Of a stretch of 64,000 bases of DNA, positions 45,638 through 57,062 are shown one piece after another. Below the pieces are notes generated by a model. That model ran no database searches. It worked only from the letters and a program-made list of their open reading frames with translations, and was not told the DNA's origin. Origin of the DNA: Halothermothrix orenii H 168 (GTDB lineage: Bacteria; Bacillota; Halanaerobiia; Halanaerobiales; Halothermotrichaceae); assembly GCF_000020485.1 (NCBI RefSeq), contig NC_011899.1, forward strand, positions 1,644,501-1,708,500. The letters run 5' to 3'. A program made the translations under genes and the position numbers. Each line of letters opens with the position of its first letter. The stretch's first letter is position 1.

Positions 45638-45805
45638 AATATATAATATTTGTTCACCTGGTTTATTTTATTAATGAATTTTGCTATATCTCTGTATACA
45701 GTGTATTTTTCTATAACCATCTTCGCCTTCTGCTTTTTTATAACCCCTGCTTCAAGTAGTGTTATATTCTTTAACTTTATTCGCTTACAGGTATTTTACC
45801 ACTTC

Positions 45806-47128
<1,323 letters not shown>

Positions 47129-47211
47129 TTATTTGATTCTAATTATGTCTTCCAATCACATTACTGGCAGAAATATAGACAAAACCATTAACAAACATGT
47201 TATTAACAGGT

Positions 47212-48750
47212 TTATCGGGTCAGAAGTGACTGCCCTGTCATTTCTTCAGGCGTATCCAGGCCCAGTATTTCTAGCATGGTTGGTGCAATATCAGCCAGCT
47301 TTCCGGGTTTAACCCCGACACCTTCAGGTCCACCAATATAAATGAGGGGTACCTGGTTTGTGGTGTGGGCGGTATGTGGTTTGCCTTCACTATCTTTCAT
47401 CTTTTCACTATTTCCATGGTCAGCAGTCAGTAAAACCTGTCCCCCCATATCCACTATTCTGGGAATAATCTTACCAAGGCATTCATCAACAGCTTCAACT
47501 GCTTTAACGGCTGCATCCATAAAGCCGGTGTGACCAACCATATCAGGGTTAGCAAAATTAAGGATAATAACATCATATTTATCTTCATCGAGTTTCTCCA
47601 GGAGTTTATCGGTTACTTCATAGGCACTCATTTCCGGTTTTTCATCATAGGTAGCAACCTTTGGTGAGGGAACAAGGACCCGGTCTTCACCCGGATATTT
47701 CTTCTCTACCCCACCATTAAAGAAGAAGGTAACATGGGCATATTTTTCAGTTTCGGCTATCCTGAGCTGTTTAAAGCCCTCTTTACTTAAAATTTCACCA
47801 AATCCATTTTTTATTTCAAGTGGTGGAAAAGCAACCGGCAGGTTAAATTCCTCATCATATTCTGCCATACAGACATAATAAAGATTTTCGGGATGTTCCG
47901 CTGGCCTTTCAAACTCATCAAATTCCTCAAGGGCAAGGGCCTTTGTTATCTGACGGGCCCTGTCAGCCCTGAAATTATAAAAGATAACAGCATCATTATC
48001 TTTAATGGTACCAACCGGTTGGCCGTTTTTCTTGATAACAGTGGGAATAACAAACTCGTCACTCTTATCGGCTGCATAGGACTGTTTCAGGGCACTGATA
48101 GCATCACTGGCTTCAAGCCCTTCACCTAAAACCAGGGCATCATAACTTTTTTTGGTCCTGTCCCAGCGATTATCCCGGTCCATAGTGTAATAACGTCCAC
48201 TTACGGTTGCGATTTCACCGATGCCCAGCTCTGCCAGCTTTTCTTCCAGCTGGTTCAAATATTTTTCAGCACTCCGGGGCGGTGTATCCCGTCCATCAAG
48301 AATGGGGTGAACATATACTTTTTCTATATTCTTAACTCTGGCCATCTCCAGAAGACCAAAGAGATGATTGATATGGCTGTGGACACCCCCATCAGAAAGC
48401 AGTCCCATTAAATGAAGGGCAGAATTATTATCTTTAACATGCTGGATAGCGTTCTTTAAGGCATCATTTTCAGGCAGGGTTCCCTCTTCAATAGCTTTAT
48501 TAATCCGGGTATAATCCTGGTATACAATCCGGCCAGCCCCCAGATTCAGGTGGCCAACCTCTGAATTCCCCATTTGCCCTTCCGGAAGCCCAACTGCTTC
48601 CCCGGATGCATCCAGCACCGTATCAGGGTATTCTTCAAAAAATTTATCAAGATTGGGGGTGTGGGCCTGTTTTATAGCATTCCCATCAGATTTTTCACTT
48701 AATCCAAAACCATCCATTATAATCAGGGCTAACGGTTTAGGACGATTCAT
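47212..48750 (-). CDS. gpmI: Phosphoglycerate mutase, cofactor independent
   Basis: Interconverts 3- and 2-phosphoglycerate with two Mn ions and a phosphoserine intermediate, about 512 aa. Alkaline-phosphatase-type metal site: '[20 protein letters not shown]', catalytic Ser in [15 protein letters not shown], '[18 protein letters not shown]', [11 protein letters not shown] and [12 protein letters not shown] 48759 and ATG 48753 are possible earlier starts; ATG 48750 is best placed behind GAGGTG. Between tpiA and eno. Confidence 0.98.
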
Positions 48751-48864
48751 CATCCTCACCTCTTTCCTTAAACTTTGCCATTCAGTAACATATTACATTT
48801 AAATATACAATATCTGTTGATATATTTAATGCTTTATTAAAAAACATTGCTTTAACCATTATGC

Positions 48865-48887
48865 TCCCCGGGGGCTTTCCCCGGGGA
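48865..48887. other. Strong hairpin between tpiA and gpmI
   Basis: TCCCCGGGG (48865-48873) and CCCCGGGGA (48879-48887) make a 9-bp GC-rich stem. Seven T follow on the plus strand, but the glycolytic genes run on the minus strand, where the T tract is absent. On the operon mRNA it could act as a processing or stabilising stem-loop; as a terminator it faces the other way. Confidence 0.7.
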
Positions 48888-48902
48888 TTTTTTTAACTTA
48901 CT

Positions 48903-49655
48903 TTAAACTGACTTTTTCACTATTTCAGCAAAAGACTCAGCTTTAAGACTGGCTCCACCGACCAGGGCACCATCAATATCACTCTGTTTTATAAAGTCTT
49001 CAATATTATGGGGCTTAACACTACCACCATATTGTATCCTCATGGCATCCCCGGCTCCGTCAAAATCCTGGTTTACTGTTTCCCTGATAAATTTGATCAC
49101 ATCATTGGCCTCTTCAGCAGTAGCCGATTTTCCGGTACCAATAGCCCAGATGGGTTCATAGGCAATTACTGAATCAGCAACCTGGTCTTTTGTTAAGCCT
49201 GCCAGGGCAGATTTAACCTGAGCTTTGACTACCTGTCTTGTTTTGCCTTCTTCCCTCTCATCAAGGCTTTCACCAACACAGATAATGGGTTTCAGACCAT
49301 GGGTATGGGCAGCCTGAACCTTTCTATTAACAATCTGATCGGTTTCATTAAAATACTGTCTTCTTTCAGAATGTCCGATAATAATATAATCAACATCTAT
49401 ATCCCTGAGCATAACCGGAGATAATTCCCCGGTAAAGGCACCACTGTCTTCCCAGTGCATATTCTGGGCTCCGACCTTAATACTGGTATCCTTTAACACT
49501 TCCTGAACACGGGTCAGGTTAACAGCCGGTGGGCAGACAGCAATCTCAACCCCGGTAACACCGGAAACCAGGTCTTTTAATTCTTCTACCAGGGCCACCG
49601 ATTCTTTCAATGTCAAGTTCATCTTCCAGTTACCGGCAATAAACGGTGTCCTCAC
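48903..49655 (-). CDS. tpiA: Triosephosphate isomerase
   Basis: Interconverts dihydroxyacetone phosphate and glyceraldehyde-3-phosphate, 250 aa TIM barrel. 'AGNWKMN' with the catalytic Lys, IIIGHSERRQYF with the catalytic His, and AYEPIWAIGTG with the catalytic Glu are all present, as is the phosphate loop QYGGSVKPHN. Starts at GTG 49655 behind AAGGAGGGG, 12 bp after pgk. Confidence 0.99.
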   Translation of the reverse strand: MRTPFIAGNWKMNLTLKESVALVEELKDLVSGVTGVEIAVCPPAVNLTRVQEVLKDTSIKVGAQNMHWEDSGAFTGELSPVMLRDIDVDYIIIGHSERRQYFNETDQIVNRKVQAAHTHGLKPIICVGESLDEREEGKTRQVVKAQVKSALAGLTKDQVADSVIAYEPIWAIGTGKSATAEEANDVIKFIRETVNQDFDGAGDAMRIQYGGSVKPHNIEDFIKQSDIDGALVGGASLKAESFAEIVKKSV

Positions 49656-49667
49656 AAAATCCCCTCC

Positions 49668-50852
49668 TTACTCAACATCATCTAATGCTTCAACACCGGG
49701 TAAGGGCTTTCCTTCAAAGAACATCAGGGAAGCACCACCACCGGTTGAAATATGACTCATCTTATCCTCTAAACCGGCTTTCTTAACAGCAGCTGCGGAG
49801 TCACCACCACCAATTACGGTTCTGGCACTGGATCTGGCCATAGCTTCAGCCAGGGCATTGGTACCTTTAGCAAAGGTATCCATTTCAAAAACCCCGATAG
49901 GTCCATTCCAGATAACGGTTTCAGCTTTAGCGATGATATCACTGTATTTCTCGATGGTTTTTGGCCCACCACTGTCAAGGATTTGCCAGCCTTCAGGAAT
50001 ACTATCAGCACTGACAACTTTATGGTTGGCATCTTCTTTAAATTCTTCAGCAATAACTACATCTTCAGGTAAAACAAGGTCAACACCTTTTTCCTCAGCT
50101 TCTTTTAAGAGCTCTTTAGCCAGCTCTACTTTGTCCTCTTCAACCAGGGAATCCCCTACTTCATAACCCTTGGCCAGTAAGAAGGTATTGGCAATACCAC
50201 CACCAACCAGGAGGTAGTCTACTTTATCGAGGAGATTTTTAATAACCCCGATTTTATCTGAAACCTTGGCACCACCTAAGATAGCAACAAAGGGATGTCC
50301 GGGGTTCTCCATAGCCTCTCCCAGGGCATTTAACTCCCTCTGCAATAAAAATCCGGCTACAGATGGTAAATGCTCGGTGACCCCTACAGTAGAAGCATGG
50401 GCCCGGTGGGCAGCACCAAAGGCATCATTTACAAATACCTCGGCCAGTTCAGCCAGCTGTCTGGCGAAATCGGGGTCATTTTTCTTTTCACCGGCGTGAA
50501 AACGGGTATTTTCTAAAAGGAGAACATCCCCATTTTCCATTTCACTTACTGCTTCTTTAGGTTCATCTCCAATACAGTCATCAACCTTGGTAACTTCTTT
50601 TCCGAGTAACTCGGCCAGCCTCTGGGCTACAGGATCAAGTCTTAAAGAATCTACGACCTTACCTTTGGGACGACCCAGATGCGACATTAATATAACCTTT
50701 GCCCCTTCATCAACCAGGTATTTTATAGTAGGTAATGCGGCCTCAATTCTGGTATCATCGGTAATCTTACCATCTTCAAGAGGTACATTGAAATCTACTC
50801 TTACCAGCGTTCTTTTACCCTTGAAATCAACATCCTTCAGGGTCTTTTTCAC
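49668..50852 (-). CDS. pgk: Phosphoglycerate kinase
   Basis: Makes ATP from 1,3-bisphosphoglycerate, 394 aa with two Rossmann-like domains. '[19 protein letters not shown]', [10 protein letters not shown], '[17 protein letters not shown]', and nucleotide-site '[14 protein letters not shown]' with [18 protein letters not shown]. Starts at GTG behind GGAGGTG. Not fused to tpi, unlike Thermotoga. Confidence 0.99.
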   Translation of the reverse strand: MKKTLKDVDFKGKRTLVRVDFNVPLEDGKITDDTRIEAALPTIKYLVDEGAKVILMSHLGRPKGKVVDSLRLDPVAQRLAELLGKEVTKVDDCIGDEPKEAVSEMENGDVLLLENTRFHAGEKKNDPDFARQLAELAEVFVNDAFGAAHRAHASTVGVTEHLPSVAGFLLQRELNALGEAMENPGHPFVAILGGAKVSDKIGVIKNLLDKVDYLLVGGGIANTFLLAKGYEVGDSLVEEDKVELAKELLKEAEEKGVDLVLPEDVVIAEEFKEDANHKVVSADSIPEGWQILDSGGPKTIEKYSDIIAKAETVIWNGPIGVFEMDTFAKGTNALAEAMARSSARTVIGGGDSAAAVKKAGLEDKMSHISTGGGASLMFFEGKPLPGVEALDDVE

Positions 50853-51036
50853 TTATCCCACCTCCATTATTATTTGTCGTTTATCCCGAAATATACCGGG
50901 CTAAACTGAGAAAAGTAATATACGAACCATCCCTAATATATACAGTCTCATTAGTATTTTAAACTACATCTGTTAATTTATTAAACAACCTGTAATATAT
51001 AAAACTACATAAGTCAAACCGGTCTATTCGTATTTA

Positions 51037-51060
51037 AGAGGGGGTCTTTCAACCCCCTCT
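51037..51060. terminator. Hairpin after gap
   Basis: AGAGGGGGT (51037-51045) and ACCCCCTCT (51052-51060) form a perfect 9-bp stem with a 6-base loop, 27 bp after the gap stop. T residues after it on the minus strand are few, so partial termination or mRNA 3'-end protection is more likely than a full stop. Confidence 0.65.
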
Positions 51061-51086
51061 GGATTTACATCTGATTATGCTATTAA

Positions 51087-52100
51087 TTACAGGCCTTTTT
51101 TAGCCATGTAAAGGGCCAGATCTACTACCCTGTTAGCATAACCGTATTCATTATCATACCAGGAAAGAACTTTTACCATTCCATCTTCCATAACCCTGGT
51201 ATGGTTTGCATCAAAGATGGAAGAACGGGTATCACCGAAGAAGTCTCTGGATACCAGGGGTAATTCATTATACCCCAGGATTCCTTTCATTGGACCTTCA
51301 GCGGCTTCTTTCATAGCAGCATTCACTTCTTCAACGGTTACATCCTTTTTGAGGGTTACTACCAGGTCAACCAGGGATACGGTTGGGGTAGGTACACGAA
51401 CAGCCATACCGTCTAACTTACCTTTCAGTTCGGGTAATACCAGGGAGATGGCCTTGGCAGCACCGGTTGTGGTCGGTACAATATTTTCAGCAGCAGCCCG
51501 ACCCCTGGTCATTTTCTTCCAGGCATAAGGACCATCCAGGATATTCTGGGTAGAAGTATAGGAGTGAATAGTGGTCATTAAACCTTTTTCAATACCGAAT
51601 TTATCATTAAGTACCTTGGCAACAGGAGCCAGACAGTTGGTTGTACAGGAAGCATTGGAAACAATATGGTGGTTAGCAGGGTCATATTTATCTTCATTTA
51701 CACCCAGTACAATAGTCAGGTCTTCATTTTTGGCAGGTGCAGAAATAATAACTTTTTTAGCACCGGCTTCCAGGTGTTTTTTAGCATCATTAGCATCAGT
51801 AAAAAGACCGGTAGATTCAATTACAACATCTACCCCCAGATCACCCCAGGGAAGGTTAGCAGGGTCTTTTTCAGAAAGAACTTTAATTTCCTTACCGTCG
51901 ATGATAATACTGTTTTCGGTGTGGTCAACTTCTGCTTCTAAACGGCCAAAGTTAGTATCGTATTTTAATAGATAAGCAAGTGTTTTAGCATCTGTCAGGT
52001 CATTAACAGCTACAAACTCCACCTCGGGATTCTTATAAGCACTCCTTACAGCCCTACGTCCAATAGCTCCAAAACCATTAATACCAATTTTTACAGTCAT
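51087..52100 (-). CDS. gap: Glyceraldehyde-3-phosphate dehydrogenase
   Basis: NAD-linked glycolytic enzyme of 337 aa. '[18 protein letters not shown]' binds the dinucleotide, the catalytic Cys is in [17 protein letters not shown], and '[16 protein letters not shown]', '[16 protein letters not shown]' and [16 protein letters not shown] are family constants. AAGGAGG precedes the ATG; its leader carries a stem-loop (52140-52171). First enzyme gene after cggR, therefore gapA-like (glycolytic). Confidence 0.99.
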   Translation of the reverse strand: MTVKIGINGFGAIGRRAVRSAYKNPEVEFVAVNDLTDAKTLAYLLKYDTNFGRLEAEVDHTENSIIIDGKEIKVLSEKDPANLPWGDLGVDVVIESTGLFTDANDAKKHLEAGAKKVIISAPAKNEDLTIVLGVNEDKYDPANHHIVSNASCTTNCLAPVAKVLNDKFGIEKGLMTTIHSYTSTQNILDGPYAWKKMTRGRAAAENIVPTTTGAAKAISLVLPELKGKLDGMAVRVPTPTVSLVDLVVTLKKDVTVEEVNAAMKEAAEGPMKGILGYNELPLVSRDFFGDTRSSIFDANHTRVMEDGMVKVLSWYDNEYGYANRVVDLALYMAKKGL

Positions 52101-52139
52101 ACTTAATCATCCTCCTTATAATTAGTTGTTTTATTTAAT

Positions 52140-52171
52140 CTTTAATTCTTCCCTTATTAAATGAATTAAAG
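52140..52171 (-). other. Stem-loop in the gap mRNA leader
   Basis: CTTTAATTC (52140-52148) and GAATTAAAG (52163-52171) form a perfect 9-bp stem 40-70 bases before the gap ATG. In Bacillus the cggR-gapA mRNA is cut just before gapA and the gapA part is protected by a 5' stem-loop; this may be the equivalent, by analogy only. Confidence 0.5.
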
Positions 52172-52299
52172 ATTATTTACTAGTTGAAATATGCACTTTA
52201 AAGAAAAGTTAAATTTAATATAGAGTCAGCTAATTTTATATACATGGATAAATTATTTTAACTACCATATTTTAACTACCATTATGTAATTGGAACCAA

Positions 52300-53325
52300 T
52301 CACCTCCCTTTAAGTTCCAGGATCCTCCTGGCTGTTAACTCATCGGTAATTAAAATATCCTGGTAATCAGGTGAAACAACTGCCTTAATAGCCCGGGCTT
52401 TTTCCTGCCCTCCAGCTACTGCAATAACAGTATCTATATTAGTTAAATCATTTAAATGTAACCCTACACTACTGGTAGTGTACACTATATCTCCCTGTTC
52501 ATTAAAATAATAGCCAAAAGCTTCTCCAATAGCTCCCCTGTCTATAAGGGCCTTAATCTGCTGAGGTGACATTCCTCTTCTCTGGGCCATTTCCTCAGCA
52601 GTCCCCACACCGTGGAGAAGAATATTTGTCTTCTTTAACTGGTTCAGGGTCTTCTGGATCGAAGGTTCCGCTACAATCCGGTTTGCGTTTTCTTCCTTTA
52701 TATTATCGGGAAGGTGGAGGAGCTGATATTTTCCTCCAATTTTCTTAGCAATCGTGGCTGCAATAGTATTGGCCTGTATTTCAACCTCTTCACCGAGGCC
52801 TCCCCTTCCCGGAACAACCATAACCTCCATCGGATTACTGGTTGACCTCATGGCATTAGCAACCTGGGCCAGGGTTGTTCCCCCTGTCACTGCCAGAATA
52901 TCATCATCTTTCAGGAGACCCTTTAGATACTTTGCTGTAAAACGACCTATTTCCTGTTTAATCGTTGAATATTCGAGACCTCCAGGAACCAGTAAAACCT
53001 GTTTCAAACCCAGAACTTTCTTTACTTCTTCTTCTAAATTTTTCAATCCCTTTAGTTCTTTTATATATTTATCCAGTTCATTTAAGAATTCCTGACCGGT
53101 CCTGGTAATAACCGTTCCCGACCGGGAAACCTCCACCAGCCCCTTGGTTTCCAGAAAATTAAGCTCATTTCTAATAGTACGTTCACTCAAAGTGGTTTTT
53201 TCTGCCAGCAATCTCCTCCCGATAGGCTGGTTATAATAAATACTACGGAGTATAGTATACCTTTCTTCGGCAAGGGATATTATTTCAGGGACAATTTTTT
53301 CCTGTATCTTAAATAAGTAGTTCAT
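52300..53325 (-). CDS. cggR: Central glycolytic genes regulator CggR
   Basis: SorC/DeoR-type repressor of the lower glycolytic operon, relieved by fructose-1,6-bisphosphate. About 341 aa: N-terminal helix-turn-helix ('LLAEKTTLSERTIRNELNFL'), then a sugar-phosphate-binding domain with LAVTGGTTLAQVANAM and 'VVPGRGGLGEEVEIQANTIA'. ATG 53325 behind GGTGGTGA is preferred over an earlier start at 53361 that would run through the operator. An operator matching the CggR pattern lies just upstream. Confidence 0.96.
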   Translation of the reverse strand: MNYLFKIQEKIVPEIISLAEERYTILRSIYYNQPIGRRLLAEKTTLSERTIRNELNFLETKGLVEVSRSGTVITRTGQEFLNELDKYIKELKGLKNLEEEVKKVLGLKQVLLVPGGLEYSTIKQEIGRFTAKYLKGLLKDDDILAVTGGTTLAQVANAMRSTSNPMEVMVVPGRGGLGEEVEIQANTIAATIAKKIGGKYQLLHLPDNIKEENANRIVAEPSIQKTLNQLKKTNILLHGVGTAEEMAQRRGMSPQQIKALIDRGAIGEAFGYYFNEQGDIVYTTSSVGLHLNDLTNIDTVIAVAGGQEKARAIKAVVSPDYQDILITDELTARRILELKGR

Positions 53326-53344
53326 TATTTCACCACCATAACGG

Positions 53345-53379
53345 GTACATTCTTGTCCCACTGGAACAATTCCGTCCCG
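53345..53379 (-). promoter_or_regulatory. CggR operator (two direct repeats)
   Basis: On the minus strand CGGGAC-N5-TGTTC and TGGGAC-N5-TGTAC are repeated with a 19-bp period between the presumed promoter and the cggR ATG. The Bacillus subtilis operator is CGGGAC-N6-TGTC repeated at 20 bp, so this is the same design with slightly shorter spacing. Indicates autoregulation of the glycolytic operon. Confidence 0.82.
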
Positions 53380-53419
53380 ACAGTAACATAAAAAAAGTCG
53401 TTTATTTTTACTTTTAACC

Positions 53420-53460
53420 TTTTTGCTTCCAATTATATTATATACTATGTCAATTCAAAA
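53420..53460 (-). promoter_or_regulatory. Probable cggR operon promoter region
   Basis: On the minus strand a TTTTGA-like -35 and a TATAAT -10, 17 bp apart, lie in AT-rich DNA (TTGACATAGTATATAATATAAT) about 100-135 bp before cggR and upstream of the operator. Exact boxes are uncertain because several overlap. Confidence 0.45.
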
Positions 53461-53493
53461 ATTCCTTCTTTTTTTTAAAAAAAAAATGGAGAA

Positions 53494-54804
53494 TTACTTC
53501 TTCCGTTTCCGGGAAGAAGGAATTCCCATTTGCTTCCGGTACTTGGCTACAGTCCTCCTGGAAATATTAACACCAATTTCATCTTTCAAAATTCTGGCCA
53601 GTTTTTTATCACTCAGGGGATTTTTTGCCCCTTCTTTATCTATATATTCCTTAAGATAGGCCTTAATACTGGTTGTAGATACCCCATTCACCCCACCACT
53701 GAAAAAAAACTTTAGTTCGTAAATCCCCTGTGGGGTTTGAATATATTTACTGGTTGTAGCCCTGCTTACTGTGGATTCATGAATGCCCAGCGTATCAGCC
53801 AGCTCTTCCATAGTCAGTGGTTTTAAATACTTTATACCCTTTTCCAGAAATTCCTGTTGACGGTTGGTAATAGCCATAGCTATGCGGTAAATTGTTATTC
53901 GCCGTTGTTCTATTGATCTAATTAACCAGAGGGCTGACTTATAATTTTTCTCCAGGTATTCCCGGGATTCCCCACCAACATCCTGTAGCATTTTATAATA
54001 ATAGGGGTTTATTTTCAATGAGGGAGTTAAGCTACTGTTCATTTCAACCACAAATTTCCCCTCAACCTTTCTCACAATAACATCAGGGACAATAAAACCG
54101 GTATTTTCTTTTGCAGCAAAACCGGCAGCAGGGTAGGGTTCCAGCTCTTTTATTAAATTAATAGCCTTTAAAACCTGTTCTTTATCCTTTTTAATCTTTT
54201 TTATAATCTCCTTGATTTTACCCGAGGCCAGTTCATCCAGAAAGTTAGTCACAATATTTTTAGCTATTTCAGTGTTTTCATCATCTCCCAGATTTCCCAG
54301 CTTTACCAGGAGGGCTTCTCTAATATTCCGGGCCCCAACCCCCACTGGATCAAGCTGCTGCACTTTCTTTAAAACTTTCTCAACTTCACTTTCTTCTACC
54401 TTAAAATGATGACCGATTTCACTTACTGTCGTCCTTAAATAACCCCTGTCATCCAGGTTACCGATGATATATCTTGCAATTTTAAGTTCGTGATCTTCAC
54501 AGACCTGATACAACTGAGACTCGAGGTATTCCGTTAAATTAATTTTATAAGTCACAAAATTTTCATAATTATTATCACTATTTCTGTCATTACTATAATC
54601 ATAATCGGAATAATTCTTATGATTCTGAAAATAATCTCCATTTGAAGATTCTTTCTCTAAAAGGGGGTTACGCTTTAACTCCTCTTCAAGGTAATTCTCA
54701 AGTTCCTGATAAGAATACTGCAAAAGTTTTATAGCCAGCTTCAATTTCGGGGTCATCACCAGTTCCTGTTTCTGATTAAGATCAAGGTCAAACCTTAAAT
54801 CCAT
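53494..54804 (-). CDS. rpoN: RNA polymerase sigma-54 factor
   Basis: Alternative sigma factor (436 aa) for -12/-24 promoters that need AAA+ activators. Region I 'MTPKLKLAIKLLQYSYQELE' with Gln/Leu-rich character and NPLLE, the core-binding part, and the C-terminal RpoN box ISRRTVAKYRKQMGIPSS that reads the -24 element. Its ATG follows the whiA TAA directly (TAAATG). No matching -12/-24 promoter was noticed in this window. Confidence 0.97.
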   Translation of the reverse strand: MDLRFDLDLNQKQELVMTPKLKLAIKLLQYSYQELENYLEEELKRNPLLEKESSNGDYFQNHKNYSDYDYSNDRNSDNNYENFVTYKINLTEYLESQLYQVCEDHELKIARYIIGNLDDRGYLRTTVSEIGHHFKVEESEVEKVLKKVQQLDPVGVGARNIREALLVKLGNLGDDENTEIAKNIVTNFLDELASGKIKEIIKKIKKDKEQVLKAINLIKELEPYPAAGFAAKENTGFIVPDVIVRKVEGKFVVEMNSSLTPSLKINPYYYKMLQDVGGESREYLEKNYKSALWLIRSIEQRRITIYRIAMAITNRQQEFLEKGIKYLKPLTMEELADTLGIHESTVSRATTSKYIQTPQGIYELKFFFSGGVNGVSTTSIKAYLKEYIDKEGAKNPLSDKKLARILKDEIGVNISRRTVAKYRKQMGIPSSRKRKK

Positions 54805-55746
54805 TTATCTCTCTCCCCTTATTTCATTAGCAATAGATTTTATCCTCCTTAAACGGTGATTTACCCCCGATTTACTCAGGGGAGGGTCCAGTAGCTTACC
54901 CAGTTCCTTTAAACTGGCATAAGGGTATTTTTTCCTAATTATAGCAATTTCCTGAAGGCTATTTGACAGTGTCTCCAGCCCCCGGGTTTTTTCAATTAAT
55001 TCTATATCTTCAAGTTGAAGCATAGCCGCTTTAACTGTTTTATCCAGATTGGCTGTTTCACAATTGACCCTACGGTTTACACCGTTTTTAACCTCTTTTA
55101 ACACCTTATTATCTTCTAATTTTAACAGGGCCTTATGGGCACCAATTATATTTAAAATGGTTGCCACTTCAGAGAAACTCTTAAAATAAACCACATATTT
55201 TTTACGGTGTTCGGTAAGATGACCCTCAAGGCCAAACCGTTTCAACAACATCAATAAATCCTCAGCAAAACTCTCATGTTCACACCTGAACTCCAGGTGG
55301 TACTCCCCACGGGGGTTATTGACAGAACCCCCTCCAAGAAAAGCCCCTCTAACATATGATTTTTGACAGCTCTTACTGGTCACAAGTTCCTTTTTTATCC
55401 TGAACAATAGATTATGGTCCTCATCAAGGACTCCAACCTTTTTCAAGAAGACTTCAATCCCGGGCTGGGGAGGTAAAAATAAATCATAAATATTCTGGTA
55501 GGTTGAAAAATGGTTACGACGCCTTACCATAATTTCAATATTGAGTTCAAACCGTTCTTTTATCAATTTATAAACCTTCCTGGCGAGGTCACCATGATAA
55601 AGCCGTACCTTTACTGCCAGGTTTTTATTAATTATCTGAATAGAGCCATTCATCATTATCAGGGCAGATAATTCTGCCAGTTGACACATTTTATTGTTAC
55701 TTTCAAGCCTGGAAACCTCATGTTTTACCTGGTCAGTAAAAGACAT
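54805..55746 (-). CDS. whiA: DNA-binding protein WhiA
   Basis: A 313-aa protein with a LAGLIDADG homing-endonuclease-like fold (RGAFLGGGSVNNPRGEYHLE) that has lost catalytic residues, and a C-terminal helix-turn-helix ('ASLKELGKLLDPPLSKSGVN'). Linked to cell division and nucleoid organisation in Gram-positives. ATG 55746 (MSFTDQV) behind AGGTGA is preferred to GTG 55758, which overlaps yvcK. Part of rapZ-yvcK-whiA-rpoN. Confidence 0.96.
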   Translation of the reverse strand: MSFTDQVKHEVSRLESNNKMCQLAELSALIMMNGSIQIINKNLAVKVRLYHGDLARKVYKLIKERFELNIEIMVRRRNHFSTYQNIYDLFLPPQPGIEVFLKKVGVLDEDHNLLFRIKKELVTSKSCQKSYVRGAFLGGGSVNNPRGEYHLEFRCEHESFAEDLLMLLKRFGLEGHLTEHRKKYVVYFKSFSEVATILNIIGAHKALLKLEDNKVLKEVKNGVNRRVNCETANLDKTVKAAMLQLEDIELIEKTRGLETLSNSLQEIAIIRKKYPYASLKELGKLLDPPLSKSGVNHRLRRIKSIANEIRGER

Positions 55747-55754
55747 TAAATGGT

Positions 55755-57020
55755 TCACCTGCCTCGATATACTTTTAAAATAGTCTCAGCCAGTTTAGAG
55801 GGATCATGTCTGATATAACCATCCCGGGACAACAGATCACCTTTAATTATATTGACCCCCTGACTCAGAACCTTCTTGCGGTCAACTTTAACTGGATAAG
55901 ATCCCTCCATTTTATATTTTTGGGCAAGGTTTTTCGGTATATCTCCAGTGTTTACAACAACATAATCAAATAGGCCATTACCAACATGGTCTATAATAGC
56001 CTGGATATGATCACTGGTTCTATAACCGGTGGTCTCACCGGGCTGAGTCATTACGTTGCTGATATACATTTTTAGGGCAGTACTATTTTTAATCTCTTCA
56101 GCAATCCCCTTGATCAGTAAATTGGGCATAATACTTGTATACAGACTTCCGGGACCAATTATAATAATATCTGCCTGCCTGATAGCATTCAAAGCATCAT
56201 CTGTTGGTCGACAGGCCCCTGGTTGTAAAAAGACCCTCTTTATTTTTTTATGCTCCCGGGGTATAGATGATTCCCCCATCCTGACAGTATTATCAGAATA
56301 TACAGCACCTAACCTGACATCTTCATTGGTTGCCGGCAGGACCTGCCCCTTTATAGCCAGGACCTTACTCGATTCTTTAACCGCCTGTTCAAAATCCCCC
56401 AGAACTTCAGTCATAGAAGCTATAAACAGGTTACCAAAACTATGACCATCAAGAGTGCCGTCTGCCCTGAAGCGGTACTGAAAAAGCCTTTCCATAAGGG
56501 GTTCAGTATCAGCCAGGGCCACCAGGCAGTTCCGGATATCCCCAGGTGGTAGCATCCCCAGCTCATCCCTGAGCCGTCCTGAACTACCACCATCATCAGC
56601 CACTGTGACAATGGCTGTTATATTACTGGTATATTCTTTTAACCCCCGTAACAGGGTTGAAAGGCCTGTTCCCCCTCCCAGAGCCACAATCCTGGGTCCT
56701 TTTTCCAGCATCTTTGTCCGGTATAACTTATCTATTAGTTCATCTCCCTCCCGGTTATCCCGGGTGAAAGTCCTGATAGCCCCTTTAATCGACTCCCCAA
56801 TTAGTATAACACCCAGTACAATTATTATCACAGCCAGAATTACCCTGGCCACTACTGAATTAATTACAAAATAGGTCCCGATATATCTATTTATTAAAAA
56901 AATCATTTTATCCCCAATTAAGATAATAATTCCTGACCAGATAAGCATTAAACCCAGCAGGACCAGGAATAACCACCTTTTAATACCGATTCCGGGATAA
57001 AACCATTTTAAAATCTTCAT
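55755..57020 (-). CDS. yvcK: YvcK/CofD-like protein with N-terminal membrane anchor
   Basis: Gluconeogenesis factor of the CofD-like family, needed in Bacillus for growth on gluconeogenic carbon and for cell shape; binds UDP-sugars. 'IVALGGGTGLSTLLRGLK', 'VTVADDGGSSGRLRDELGML', PPGDIRNCLVALAD and GHSFGNLF are seen. At 421 aa it is about 100 residues longer than the Bacillus protein because of two N-terminal membrane helices (WLFLVLLGLMLIWSGIIILI and a second near residue 60). ATG 57020 has AAGGTG; GTG 57029 is an alternative. Confidence 0.95.
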   Translation of the reverse strand: MKILKWFYPGIGIKRWLFLVLLGLMLIWSGIIILIGDKMIFLINRYIGTYFVINSVVARVILAVIIIVLGVILIGESIKGAIRTFTRDNREGDELIDKLYRTKMLEKGPRIVALGGGTGLSTLLRGLKEYTSNITAIVTVADDGGSSGRLRDELGMLPPGDIRNCLVALADTEPLMERLFQYRFRADGTLDGHSFGNLFIASMTEVLGDFEQAVKESSKVLAIKGQVLPATNEDVRLGAVYSDNTVRMGESSIPREHKKIKRVFLQPGACRPTDDALNAIRQADIIIIGPGSLYTSIMPNLLIKGIAEEIKNSTALKMYISNVMTQPGETTGYRTSDHIQAIIDHVGNGLFDYVVVNTGDIPKNLAQKYKMEGSYPVKVDRKKVLSQGVNIIKGDLLSRDGYIRHDPSKLAETILKVYRGR

Positions 57021-57062
57021 GCTAAACACCTTCTATGATTTACGGTTTTGCCTTAAATTCAT

